Assembly (NCBI GenBank): GCA_018524725.1
Contig: JAEUWP010000470.1
Span: forward strand, 434,001-498,000
From: Podaxis mareebaensis
Lineage: Eukaryota; Basidiomycota; Agaricomycetes; Agaricales; Agaricaceae
Length of the DNA: 64,000 bases
Reading direction: 5' to 3'
How positions within the stretch are numbered: position 1 is the first letter of the stretch; every line of letters starts with the position of its first letter. The notes beneath the pieces are model-generated. The model was not told where the DNA came from, did not search any database, and saw only the letters and a list, made by a program, of their open reading frames with translations. Below, piece after piece: positions 10,599 through 27,071 of this stretch. Made by a program: the position numbers and the translations under genes.

Positions 10599-12116
10599 AT
10601 GTCCTCCGAGTCCCAGCTACATCTTCTGACTCTCAACTGCTGGTCAGTCTCACCACCTCTTCCAAACAGTCTTACTCACACTCCTTAGGGGTCTCAAATT
10701 CGTCTCCAAGAACCGCCATGAACGTATAAACGCCATCGTTGACTTCGTCGCTCGTTCCACCTATGATATTATTGCTCTTCAAGAAATATGGGTCTACGCC
10801 GACTACGAGAAAGTCAGAGCAGCTGTACAGCACCGACTACCATATGCCAAATTCTTCTATAGGTGGATTGACTATTTCTCCGTCTTGTCACCCGTGTAGC
10901 AACTCACCCCTGCCTGCCCGTTTTGTCACCTCGTGCTAGTGGTGCTTTAGGCGCAGGTCTTGCAATATTCTCGCGGTTTGCTTTTATCGAAGCATCTGTA
11001 TACCCTTATGCTTTGAATGGGGAGCCTATTGACGTCGCTGCCGGAGACTGGTTCGTCGGCAAGGCTGCCGCAAGCGTTGTCATTCTTCATCCTATTCTCG
11101 GAAAGGTCCAAGTCCTCAATACTCATGTGTGTATCCATCCCCTACACCTCTTGTCGACGTACTCATCGTGTCATAGCTCTATGCCAAGGGGGGTGAAGAT
11201 GGACCGGAATATAGGAGAGCACATCGACTCGTTGGTGCTTGGGAGTACGCCAAGCTTGCAAGACAAGCCGCAGAGTTAGGTCGTTATGTCATCGGGGTAT
11301 GTTGCTCTCCCTTCCGGAGTGAGCTTAATTTAATTTTATAAATAGCTAGGCGATTTCAACAGTATACCTACCACATTGCCGATGACGATCATCCGTGACC
11401 ACGGAGCATTGCACGACTCGTGGGCAGTCGTCCACCCCAACAGCGAGAACGTCAATGCCCTCAGCCCGCAAGACGCCATCATCAAACACGGTATCACCGC
11501 AGACTCGCCTGTAAATACCTGGTCCGCGAGTAAATCCTACCTCCCCTCTACTTTCTGGGGCAAACGCCTCGACTACATCCTATACCGCCACCCACGAGGC
11601 CAGCCATATCCCCAACTACGTGCCTCGAAATGCAATGTTGTCCTCACTGAGAAAGTTCCCGGACACAACTTTTCGTATTCCGACCATTTCGGCTTGGAGG
11701 CAACACTTGATATCCAGCTGGGTCCAGATCAGCCTGATGCAACTAGCGTGTATCGCAATGGCACCGCTGATGATACTCAAACGGAATTAGCGAAAGGAGC
11801 AGTCATGACGATCATACAAGCCCTCACAGACCGCTATCGTTTCGCTCGTCAAAGGTCGAAGAGGGAATTGCTTGTGTTTGTCTTGTGTCTCGCTCTTCTC
11901 GTTGGCGCTGCCATAGGCACAGCATGGCTTCCCCATTCATGGATTAATCCGATATTTATCGTTTTCTCGGTCGTCGCTGCATGGGCCGGCACAACAATGC
12001 TATATGAAGGATTTTTGTACGGCAACTGGGAGTGCAATGCACTCATGAATGTCATCGAAGAACTGGAAATATACCAGAAGGGCTTGGATATCCAGGCTGG
12101 CAGAAGCCCGACCTGA
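10599..12116 (+). CDS. ISC1: Inositol phosphosphingolipid phospholipase C (neutral sphingomyelinase family)
   Basis: Exons 10599-10642, 10689-10862, 10940-11126, 11177-11296 and 11346-12116; 431 aa. Fold of the endonuclease/exonuclease/phosphatase superfamily: LTLNCWGLKFVSKNRHER at the N-terminus, the Mg-binding Glu in IIALQEIW, LNTHLYAKGGEDGPEYR, VIGLGDFNSIP, KRLDYILYR and the catalytic YSDHFGLEATL near residue 310. Two C-terminal hydrophobic segments (LLVFVLCLALLVGAAIGTAW and IFIVFSVVAAWAGTTM) anchor it in the membrane as in yeast Isc1 and animal nSMase2/SMPD2. Yeast Isc1 cleaves inositol phosphoceramides to ceramide and works in ER and mitochondria. All introns are 46-77 bp with GT-AG ends. 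Shares an 85-bp intergenic region with the WG-repeat gene on the other strand. Confidence 0.93.
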
Positions 12117-12406
12117 TCTGCCGTCTTTCTCATACTCACTAGTATTTATTAACCTTGCTGTATACCCCTGTACAATGTGGAACCCTTCGGAATGCCTATT
12201 ACATATGGATATCATTCACGAAAAATGAAGAACGTATCATAAGTACAAAGACAAATATTACCGACAGAAGCAATAACACATTCCCTAAGATAATCAATAA
12301 TCGACTTACCGTCTACCATTAACATTAAATCGTGACCATTCATGAAGCACAATCTCGCGAAACAGAATTCTACTATCTCGGGCTTGCATCAGGACTCGGG
12401 GGTGCA

Positions 12407-14935
12407 CTAACCTGAGGACTCTAAAACATGCTCCCGCCAACAGGACCCATTCGAATTCTTGGTACACCCAGTCAACGGCATCACGGGTTGCGAAATGCGC
12501 CTCTTCAACCTGGTAAAGGTATTACCCCCTTCACCACTCGGCGTCAACATCCAACCAGGAAGAGCATATAGCCGCGATGCCAATGATGAATCGACGTCCA
12601 CGTTCGGCGAGGACGGAGGTGTGATGGGCCGGGACGCGCCAGGCGGGCCCATTAAAGGAGATACCAAGGGAGCCACCAAAGGAGACAAAGGAGAAGGAAT
12701 AGCAGCAAGTGGTTTCGGACTACCGAAATCTCTTCGAGCTGCATTACAACTGGAATTATTACCAAGGACCTTGACTGTGTTGGTCATGGGCTTTGTGCGT
12801 CGTGGAGGTGTGGTAGGGTTTAGAAAGTACCCATCGTCTCCTTCATCGGAGAAATCAGGGCGAGAAGGCGCAAGAGCGGGCGTGCCGGGAGAAGAGAACG
12901 ATGACAAAATGACCTTTGAAGACGTGGGATCGTTCGGAATGGCTTGATCGTCCTCGCTGTCACCTGCCAGTCCGACCCGAAGCCGTTCTCCGGACCGCCG
13001 AGGCGCGACACCACGTCTGCAGCTGAGGAATTCTATGCCATCCTCCCCATCGCCTCTCAACCAATTATCCTCCTCCCATACATCCTCAACTTCCCAATAT
13101 CCATCATCTTCAGGCTCGTTCCCTTCACCAGGATGTTCTGGAGATGGCAAAGGATTCGAACTGAGGGGTAGCTCGGGCTCATCGCTGAATCTCTGCTTTG
13201 CACTGTCACCCTTCATCTCAACTCCATCGGGACCAACCACAACAGCCTTCTCATTCCCAATCTCAGCCTCCATACCCTTCTCCGCGGTATCTCCAAGGAC
13301 TTGCAATGACCCGGCCTGGTGTTTCGGCAGGACGTTGTGAACAAAGTTGCGCATAGACTCAAAGGCCCGACGAGTGGCAGAAAAACGTGGCCAGGCTTGA
13401 AACACATGGACCTACAACACCATTATTTGAACGCCAGTTGTAGAGAGTGGAAGGAAACTACATACCGCATCATCATAGACTTCATGTCTCACTAGAACCC
13501 CGGCCAAAGTTGCCTTGTGGGCCAGCAGAATGATCTCATCTCTTAACACCTCTGCCTCACCTGCCTGTATGAGAAGGGGTGGCAGACCCTCAAACGAGCC
13601 AAACAACGGACTCGCGTAAGGGTGCGTAAGGTATTCCTCTGTTTGTTCGCCAAGGTACAGTGCGATGGGATTCATATGACTATCCATTACTGGAAAGGGG
13701 ACCACGTCATACATGGCGTTGGACTCCCAAGACTCGCAACTAAGAGTGAGATCCACCCATGGTGACATGAGAATCGCGCCGGCAGGTAGGGGGTAGCCAT
13801 TGTCTCGCAGATACATGAGGAGTGCCAGAGTAAGCCCTCCACCAGCACTGTCACCACTGACGATAATGTTCTCTGGAGGGATATGGAGGTCCTCTACGAG
13901 CCGAAGATACGCAGAGACCACATCATGGAGTGGCCCGGGGAACTGAGTCTCTGGCGCAAGGCGATAGTCGATAGCTAAGAAGAGCCGAAATAAGTGGAAA
14001 ATCAAGACTAGATCCTAAAGTTTGTTCACCAAAGGTTCTCGCGTCCGTATATTTCGCCAAAGGGATGGAAACCATACGCTGAGCAGCAGCACTCGAGAGA
14101 TAGTATGCTCCTGTAATACAGTATGCCTCACAAACTGGATCACTCCAGGGACAGAGGGAAACATCGTACCTCCGTGTATATACAAAACAATCCGTTCTTT
14201 CCTTGAAGCTGGACACTTCTCTGGCGTGTTGATGGCAGAATTTTTCCACTCGTTTTGTAATCGTTGCCAAGTCTTCTTCCCGACGACCCATTCTCCGGAG
14301 AGCTCACGGAAGCCTGTTTCAGCTGCATCGAAGGGCGCAAGAATTCCCCGTAGGTTCCGTCTTCTCACGCGAAAGGTCACAGGCGTAGTCAACGCATCTG
14401 AAGGTAAGGGTACAAGCCCGCCGATATTCATGAACATACGGATTGTGCCCTAAAGATAAAATGGAACATCAATCACGGCGCTCCATAATCACGGGGAAGA
14501 GTTGAAACTAACAATGTCAATGAGTGCCGTATGTCGACCGGTACCTCGGGTAAGACTCGTGGCAATGGTCATTTCGATACCCCAGGTCTTCTTGCGAGGA
14601 CCCCATATCTGGTGCGAGAGCACATCAGTTGTCAACTCCGTCGCTGTTACGAGGTCTAGTTAAGTGCCCAGGTGAGAACGAGACACGTCATTTGCTCCAC
14701 CTTTGGCCGCCAGGAAAGCAGCATATTTCCAGTATTCCCAGACGTGCAGGGGGCGTCGAGGTTGTCGCTTGAGCTTCGGATCGACCCGAGCGGAAGGTGG
14801 GAACACGCCAGGGGTGCTATAGTACTGCAGCGAGTGAGTGGGCGACCGCCTAGAAGGCTGCTCCGGAGCGTTGCGATTTGTTGCGCGCTGAGAGACCCAT
14901 GGAGGAAAGATGACATTCATGAGGAAGGAATTCAT
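12407..14935 (-). CDS. HSL-family lipase/esterase (alpha/beta hydrolase-3) with long C-terminal extension
   Basis: Exons 14935-14701, 14655-14513, 14449-14170, 14110-14030, 13974-13466 and 13411-12407; 750 aa. Start chosen at the first ATG of the open frame. The hydrolase core has the oxyanion motif IHGGAYYLSSAAAQR (residues ~215-230), IDYRLAPE, the nucleophile elbow VSGDSAGGG (Ser near residue 290), LMSPWVDLTLS, and a C-terminal acid and His region (LLIQAGEAEVLRDE, HEVYDDAVHVFQAW). This is the fungal hormone-sensitive-lipase-like family; substrates are likely acyl or steryl esters, which is inference. After the catalytic His, around 310 residues of low-complexity acidic and Ser/Pro-rich sequence follow (for example DDGYWEVEDVWEEDNW, SPLSPLVAPLVSPLMGPP), much longer than usual for the family and probably regulatory. 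Confidence 0.88.
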
Positions 14936-15094
14936 GGTAGGGGACGAAGCCACGATGGAGAAAGCACAAGATTCATTGGTCGCAGGTGATCGTAAAGTAC
15001 AAGTCTTGAGGCGGTGGCAACAGAACCGCCTGATTCGGGTTCACCCCGTGGGGTGCGATCATTGATCATTTCCGGTCCGATCGTCATGTATCAC

Positions 15095-16923
<1,829 letters not shown>

Positions 16924-17465
16924 TACGTCGTTGCGTCGGAACCTCGTGCGGAGGTATTTGCGTAGTTTAGTATGAGAGAATGGGGAGTAGAGTAACTCGT
17001 AGATGGATGATTGATAGCGTCAGGTATAGATAGTGTTGGGAGTCGGAAATTGGAGAGGGGTTAGAGGTCAAGCACACAGCAGGTGCTTCTTTTTCTACGG
17101 TGAGAAGTGATGATGGTAGTGGAGGTCCAAGTGTGATTTGATCCTTCTAGCGGTCGATGGCCGAGAACCGAAGTCACGATACCTATTCAAAATGAAGAAA
17201 AAAACAGGGTACTGATCGAAAACATATCTTATCAATCTTGCCAAGGTGTATTAACTCAATTTGATTGACCACGAATTATGTCTATTGTGGTACCAACGTA
17301 CGCAGGATTAATGCACAAGTGCTGCTCGAAGGTTGCCTAGTAGAATATATAGAATACATACACTGCAAACGCAATATGAAAACCGAAGACGACGATAGCG
17401 AGTATAGTGAATAGCCCAACATCAAACAGCAAAAGAACAGAACGAACAGGATGGAGCACCCTAAA
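16924..17465. other. Spacer between MAP2 start and the Rsc4-like gene stop
   Basis: AT-richer than its surroundings, with no credible open frame. It should hold the promoter of MAP2 and the 3' UTR of the Rsc4-like gene. I see no structured RNA or repeat. Confidence 0.5.
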
Positions 17466-19791
17466 TTAATCAGCTATTCGTTCAATGTGAACCTTCCACA
17501 TCAGCCCGCCCTTCTCTCCAATTTCCAGAATATTGGATCCGATAGGTAAGCTCACGTTCCACTGCCGTGTTGTTTCCTCCTTCTCTTTTACCACAATGCC
17601 GTTAAGCTTCAGCTGCACCTCCTCCACCTTTTCGGCTTCCTTCTTCTTCTCTTGCACCTTATTTTTAGCCACCGCGGCCGCGGACCGTGTAGTTCTCGTA
17701 GTTGCAGCAGCAGTTCTCTGTGAACGTCTAACCGCCGTCTTCCCTTTCCTCGTTCTGCCATTCTTAGTGGGTGATGCAAACCCATCAACCTCCATGTCTT
17801 CCTCTTCTTCCTCCTGTTTGAGATCCTCCTCTTCCTCTTCATCACTACTCTCCTCCGCTTCTTCATCACCCACAAATACCAGATCGTCAACATTCACTCC
17901 TGTCTCTCCCGGCGCCAACCGCAGAGCCCATGTCTTTACACCCTCGCGATGGTCTAACCAGAACAGTCGACCTTGTGGTTGAATTCTCACTTTCACAAAC
18001 TTGATCTGGTGGTTAGGGTGTATAGAGGTAGGAGTGGGCGAACTTGATGCTGCCGGCGCGGTTTTAACAGGGGGGACTGCAGGGGTAGTCGAGGGTGCTT
18101 GGATCGGCGGAGGGATCGGTTGGTATGGATGGGAGTAATGTGAATACGCGAAAGTAGTGTGCGGAACTGTGGCAGCAGGTTGTGGAGTAGCAGACGCGGA
18201 CTTAGTTGAGGGTTGAGTTGCTACTGGCGGTGGAAGTTGCTGGGTAGGTAACTGGGGTTGCGGTGCCACTGGTGATTTTGCTAGTGTAACTGTTGCTGTT
18301 GGCACAGGGGCACTGGGCGCTGTAGATGGGGTTGCAGGTAAAGTTGTAGGGGGCAAGGGTTTGCTCTTAGTTGTGGGTGATGCAGAAGCTGGCTGCGAGG
18401 ACTTTGCGGCAGCTGTGTTCGCTGCAGGCACGCGGAGAAGCAAACTAGAAGATGATGCTTCCGGTTTAGAGGTAGTAAGTTCCGAATGCGCGTTTGAAGG
18501 AGCAGTGGGAGGTTTGATCTTGATTTTGTTGGTGATGGCTTTGTATGAGTATTCGGGCAGGGAATGAGGTGGTGGGAGGTCAGACATGAGCTGTCTGAAG
18601 TAATCCTAGAGAATCTCCATTGAATATAGCCCGTGATAACAGTCATGGAAGACCTACACGAAGAGCCAATGCGTCTTCCCAAATGAGGGTATGATCCTGG
18701 TTGAAAGCCATGGCGTTGGAGAAAACGAGTTCGACATCAGCCGCAAAGGCTGCAGCAGTGTGATATTCCTTGCGTTTAATCCGTCTCTGAGAGGCATTTA
18801 GTCGAGGGGTATTTAACATGAGAATATACGCACGAAAATGTTCTCGAGGCACTGGGGTTTCTTTATTTGTTTATAATAAATCGCCCATTGCTTTTTGTTG
18901 GGAAGTTCCATAAATTCCGTCGACATAACACGACCACTTGAAACATGGTACGTTAATGCTTGGACAATATCAGAGTCCATCCAACACGCACTTTTTATCA
19001 GTCTTCTCAATTAGTTTCTGTAGTCTTGATTTGATCATACGGTTGAGGCTGGGTGTTTTGGATTTTCCCTTCCTCTCGTCATCATCTGAGTCATCGTCTT
19101 CTTCTGCAGTGGGAACGAGTTTTTCATATGTCTTGTGCACGAGTTTCTGGGAGAAATTGCCAAGTAGTGAGGTTTCATAACGCCGTCAGAGGATGTAGCC
19201 CTGCTCACCAGCATATCCTTCGCGTCCTTCCATATCCCACTGTCCTTCATGTTATACTCCAGTGCGTTGTTAAATAGCAACTCGAAGTCGGTGAGTACAG
19301 CCTGCATTGAAGGATAAGCATTAGTGTCGAGGCGCTTCCTGATGTCATCCAACGCGATGGGTCTTTGAATGATCTGGTAATAGTCTGGATACAACTTCCG
19401 CGAAGGTTTCGTTAAGAAAACCGTGGCGAGTGGGCGACCACTGGGAGGTGAAAGGAGAGAAAAAGAGGCACACGGAAAGAGGTGTGAAGAGAATGCGGCG
19501 GAGATAGATACATCAGAGTCGAATAAGGCAGGAGTACGGCGACAGAACTTACTCTTTGCTCTTTGCCTCCTTGATCGTTTGCCAGAGCTGTAGCCCCCGT
19601 TCCTTCACCGACTGCATACCAACATGGCCCCCGCTTCCGTTCTGCAATAACGTCTCCGCTGTTGGCCCTGTTACTGGGACTTCGGCATCCGGGGATGGGT
19701 TGGGGAAAGTGGTAGCGTCTCTGCGACGCTTGGGTCGTGATCCCTCGACGTCAGTCGCTCCAGTCAACCTGCTGAGCTCTCTCTTCGACAT
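17466..19791 (-). CDS. Double-bromodomain chromatin protein, Rsc4-like
   Basis: Exons 19791-19553, 19440-19209, 19146-18992, 18936-18834, 18786-18658 and 18605-17466; 665 aa. Bromodomain 1 (residues ~85-160) reads LYPDYYQIIQRPIALDDIRK with the acetyl-lysine-binding Asn in LLFNNALEYN; bromodomain 2 (~215-290) contains YYKQIKKPQCLENI and LVFSNAMAFNQDHT with its Asn. An acidic linker with EEDDDSDDDERKGKSK separates them. Downstream are a long Pro/Ala/Ser-rich region, an acidic run (EESSDEEEEEDLKQEEEEED), an AT-hook-like basic stretch, and a C-terminal folded tail ending in WKVHIERIAD. Tandem bromodomains plus a C-terminal domain are the layout of Rsc4, a subunit of the RSC remodeller. Whether it sits in RSC here is inference; a polybromo relative is the alternative. 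Confidence 0.85.
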
Positions 19792-20715
19792 CTTCTGCCT
19801 TGCTCGTTACTCGTTTGCTTCTGGGAACGGAATTTTGGAAAGCGTAGTGTTAATGACTTGTGAGGTTAATGCTGTCCAATACCCGTCATTGAGCCCAACG
19901 AACGCCCCGAGTCCCTGACACTGGGGCTATAAATCACGTGATCAGACGCGTTTGTTAAAATTTGTGGCGCTTCGGCTCCAAATTCCCCCTATCCTTTCAA
20001 CCAACCACGATACGGTCTCGTAGCTATGTGTAACAGTGTAATATTTTGTATAAGATCTTTGGCAGCCATCTGTCCTGGTACAGGAGTGGCGGGAATACTG
20101 AGTGGTAATGAGGTCTACTATGGACCTCTGCGTTGAATGTTCGTCATCATCAACTCCGTGCCCATTTGGAAGATAGCCAGGCACACACATAATAAAGTCT
20201 GTGTCGCAGGCATCTGGAAAATGAGGCAGATATTCGTCCTATTTGACATAAAACCTTTTTGAGCAGCCGTCCACAACATTACCGAAATAGCATAAAGACC
20301 AAAAGAAGCATTGAGGAGTTTCTCAGAATAAAGACGGCAGTGACCTGAAAACCAAGGCGGGTGAGCCACAATTACGAAGGCGGAGCGTGAAAGACATATA
20401 ATACACGTCGACAGGGTCAGCGAAATGGGTTTCCCGGGAAAAATGCGATGTGGGCCCACCTGAGCCTGGCTTTGACTTCCGAGGCATTCACAAAATGTTA
20501 ACCCAGGGTTCCGGTCTGACAAGACTTGAATATATACTTGCTAGGCTGAATTTACTGTGCCAAAGACAGAAGATGTTTGCTCACTGTCTTTTCTGAAGCA
20601 CATCTTCTGGTTTCTGTTTCGATCGTGGCTCCAAGCCCGCTTCACCGGGTATCAAGCAAAATTCCTGATTAGCTTGAGAAACGTACGGTTGTCTCAACAT
20701 TGAGAAGTACAGACT
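19792..20715. other. Intergenic region with a TCACGTGA palindrome; no supported gene
   Basis: A TCACGTGA palindrome lies at 19934-19941, 143 bp upstream of the Rsc4-like start, and is a candidate bHLH/Cbf1-type binding site. A minus-strand open frame at 20118-20522 is hydrophobic at its end but unrecognisable. The rest shows nothing. Confidence 0.4.
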
Positions 20716-21870
20716 CTACATTGCCGCCTTTTTGCGGACAAAGTCCTCCACCATTGCATCCACCATCCTCCTCACTTCCCTCACCTTGTCTGATTGGGTT
20801 CGCCAAACCCCCCAGTCACTTTCACCGCCAAGTCCCATCCCCATATTGGGTCGCTTGAAAGCCATGTTGTTAGGCAACCATCGTCCCGCGCTCAAATGAA
20901 TTTCTCTGAGACCCAGTGGCAGGAGCCTTGGAAGGATATCTGGTACCGTCTTTGCGTTGATCCCAGATCCCGGAAGAATCGTCAGACCCCATACTTCGTG
21001 ATCGGTCAAAGTCTTCGATAGCTGGAACAGCGATTCGATTTTTGGAAGAGCTTGGACGACAGTTGTTTCCTGGCCGCTATAATTGACGCGGTTAGAACAA
21101 GAGTCAGACCCTGATAATTTCGACTCGCCTTGTCAAAATCCGAGATACACCTCCTATGTCCATGATGTCGCGTAGCGCTGGAAAATATGTTTGCGGTCCA
21201 TTCCACCCGAGGTATTGTAGGAGGACGTTACCTGTTTCTGCGTCCTTGGTCATGTCAAAGGCCCTGTGAAAGCATACTACATTCCGCGTCAAGGTGAGTC
21301 TTGCATGCCGAACATTGTCGAATATCACTCACCCTCTAGAGGGAGAATCTCGTCCACGAGTCTGGTCAAGTGGTGAGTTCGATATAACCGGGACGTGGTT
21401 GATCCCCGAACCTTCTCATTCGCTCAATGTCCACGCGTCCGTCTCTTGTGAGGATGCCAACGACAAATCCACGAACACCTTGGTCCTTGAAGGTCCGTAT
21501 ATCTTCCAGCATAACTTCCAGCTCGAAATCAGAATACAGAAAATCTCCCACTCTTGGTCGGATCATAACCTATCGAATGTCGCGTCAGTATACCTGGCAG
21601 AAGCAGACGCACACGACTCACCATGATGGGTATGTCCTTTACTGCGTGTTTCACTAGCTTCAGAAGTCCAAGGCTAGGTGTGGTTCCGCCACCGGCTCCG
21701 AGGTTGGCACACAGTTCAAGCCTGTCAGCGCCTCCTTCAACGGCGCTACACCGTGGTGAATATTAGGGCATACTGGAATTAGTGTTCCGTCAAACGGACG
21801 ACACTCACTTTATTGCCGATTCAACGGAGTCGACACAAACTTCGATTAAGATATTCCCAATTGTTGCCAT
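20716..21870 (-). CDS. CUTC: CutC family protein
   Basis: Exons 21870-21809, 21745-21622, 21569-21412, 21361-21333, 21276-21129 and 21076-20716; 293 aa, a normal CutC length. Motifs in order along a TIM barrel: ILIEVCVDSVESAI, GADRLELCANLGAGGGTTPS, PIMVMIRPRVGDFLYSD, GVRGFVVGILTRDGRVD, VCFHRAFDMTKD, GGVSRILTSGQETTVVQAL, ILPGSGINAKTVPDIL, LREIHLSAGRW. CutC proteins bind Cu(I) and are linked to copper homeostasis; an enzymatic role is not settled. The fifth intron (21128-21077) uses a GC donor (AG|GCGAGT); accepting it restores the conserved Ser of ILTSGQ. The start is 217 bp from the divergent NTF2-like gene, with a CACGTG at 22022-22027 between them. Confidence 0.93.
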
Positions 21871-22021
21871 TGCAGGGGAAAGTCCAGCGAAGGTTCAAGG
21901 GAGGTTGAAGTGAAGGTTATGCTTGACTTTATCACCAAGCATTTGCTTGTCACCTTATGTACATCTTGTAAGGAATTTCTTAGCATTCCGGCCCAAATTC
22001 AGTTGGGAAGCATTTATACGT

Positions 22022-22027
22022 CACGTG
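22022..22027. promoter_or_regulatory. CACGTG E-box in the CutC / NTF2-like shared promoter
   Basis: A CACGTG hexamer inside TACGTCACGTGAATTC, 152 bp upstream of the CutC start and 61 bp upstream of the NTF2-like start. Six-base palindromes of this kind are bound by bHLH factors; use here is inferred from position only. Confidence 0.35.
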
Positions 22028-22087
22028 AATTCATATATTTGGCTTTATGGGCGGTCAATGACGTTCGCAGACCTTACGCACACTAGC

Positions 22088-22704
22088 ATGGCTACAACTT
22101 CATCGAGTGCACCTGTTTCGCCTACGCCGCTTGTACGTCAGGAGTGAGTGTCCGGTCCTCAGGTAAATTACATCGTGTTGAACATAACGCCTTTCACAGC
22201 ATAGAAATTGCTACTCGAGCTGCAGACCACTTCACTCGTCTTTATTACGCTGCTTATGACTCGGACACTCGGCTTGTGGATCTGCCCCAGTTCTATCGCC
22301 AGTCCTCGTCCTTGCTATGGAACGGAAAACCATTTCAAGGCCTCGATGGGCTCCGGCAGCTGATCCAGAATATGCCGATGACTAAACACGACATCCAGTC
22401 GTTTGATTGCCAACCCGTCCCTGGTGAGCATTACTCAACTCTTCACGCGACACGGCTCTTGTTAATCACTCATTACTACGTAGGGACCTCACCGCCATCT
22501 CTCCTCGTTATCGTTTCAGGAAACGTTACGCATGGTCGTGGGCCAAGCGGAAATCCGCCTAATACTCCCGCGAAAACGGTTGAGGGCCATCCTCGGGTCT
22601 TTTCCCAGACGTTCCTGCTTGTCCCCGACACGAGTGCCACGATCAAACCGGGCGAGGTGGCCAAGTATTATGTTAGTGCGGACTCATTGAGGTTCGTTGG
22701 GTAA
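22088..22704 (+). CDS. NTF2-domain protein, p15/NXT1-like
   Basis: Exons 22088-22143, 22200-22423 and 22484-22704; 166 aa. After a short Ser/Pro-rich lead the NTF2 fold begins at EIATRAADHFTRLYYAAYD, continues with FYRQSSSLLWNGKPFQGLDG and LRQLIQNMPMTKHDIQSFDC, then SLLVIVSGNVTHGRG and VFSQTFLLVPD, and closes with KYYVSADSLRF. The WNGKPFQG motif and the YYVSADSLRFVG ending match the p15/NXT group, the small partner of the mRNA export receptor Mex67/NXF1, better than canonical NTF2, which is shorter. Loop insertions around GPSGNPPNTPAKT are longer than in animal NXT1. Role as mRNA export cofactor is inferred from family. Confidence 0.85.
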
Positions 22705-23198
22705 AGATCTAAGGGGACTTCCAATTGAAGGATTAGGTGAGCTCCGAACGCTTTCGTGTCGATGAATATGGTACTGACGATAATTAAGGGTCGTCGAGGG
22801 GTCTCGCCGTCAGGGCAATCTTCATTCTTACTATTCTCCATCCCCGAGATAACACTACTGTACTTATCTTGACCTTGCCCTGTCTTGTCCTGGGTTTATG
22901 GTTCCTGCCTATCCCTCATCAAGTCGTAACCTGGGGACGCAGTATCTCTGTCGGCTTGGCATTATGCCCTAGGCTTATATCATCATTTGTAGTATCTGCA
23001 TCGTTCAACGAAGGACATTTACAGTGTCTTGAGCTTTATCCCAATAGTCCATCATGAATTCTAATAAACCAGAAACTAACGTTATTACAATGATATGCAA
23101 CTACAAGGAATGCGACATGAACCAAAATAAGGGTATACACTAGGTCCTGGCGTTTAACCGAATGTTTGAGACTGAAAATTTGAGTCATGAGCATAAAA
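22705..23198. other. Convergent 3' region, no gene seen
   Basis: Lies between the stop codons of two genes pointing at each other. No credible open frame; a stretch near 23060-23180 is AT-rich and could carry both poly(A) sites. Confidence 0.5.
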
Positions 23199-26890
<3,692 letters not shown>

Positions 26891-27071
26891 AGTCGTGGAT
26901 GTGGGAGTTGAACAGGACTTGGAGTGCCGACGAGGAGAATACTTAGGCTGAATCATCGGTTACATAAGCACCAGGCCTCTGACTGCCTCTGAGGGTGGCT
27001 GTGCCAATCATCATTTTCTTGATATTTCTCCCTCCTTCGAGTGCTCTGAAAGGAAACTGCCCGTTACGAGA

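Noticed and set aside
20118..20522. Minus-strand frame of 134 residues, hydrophobic at its end
   Set aside because: No recognisable family, no plausible intron-exon pattern around it, and mixed composition; could be a remnant of a membrane protein but cannot be supported.
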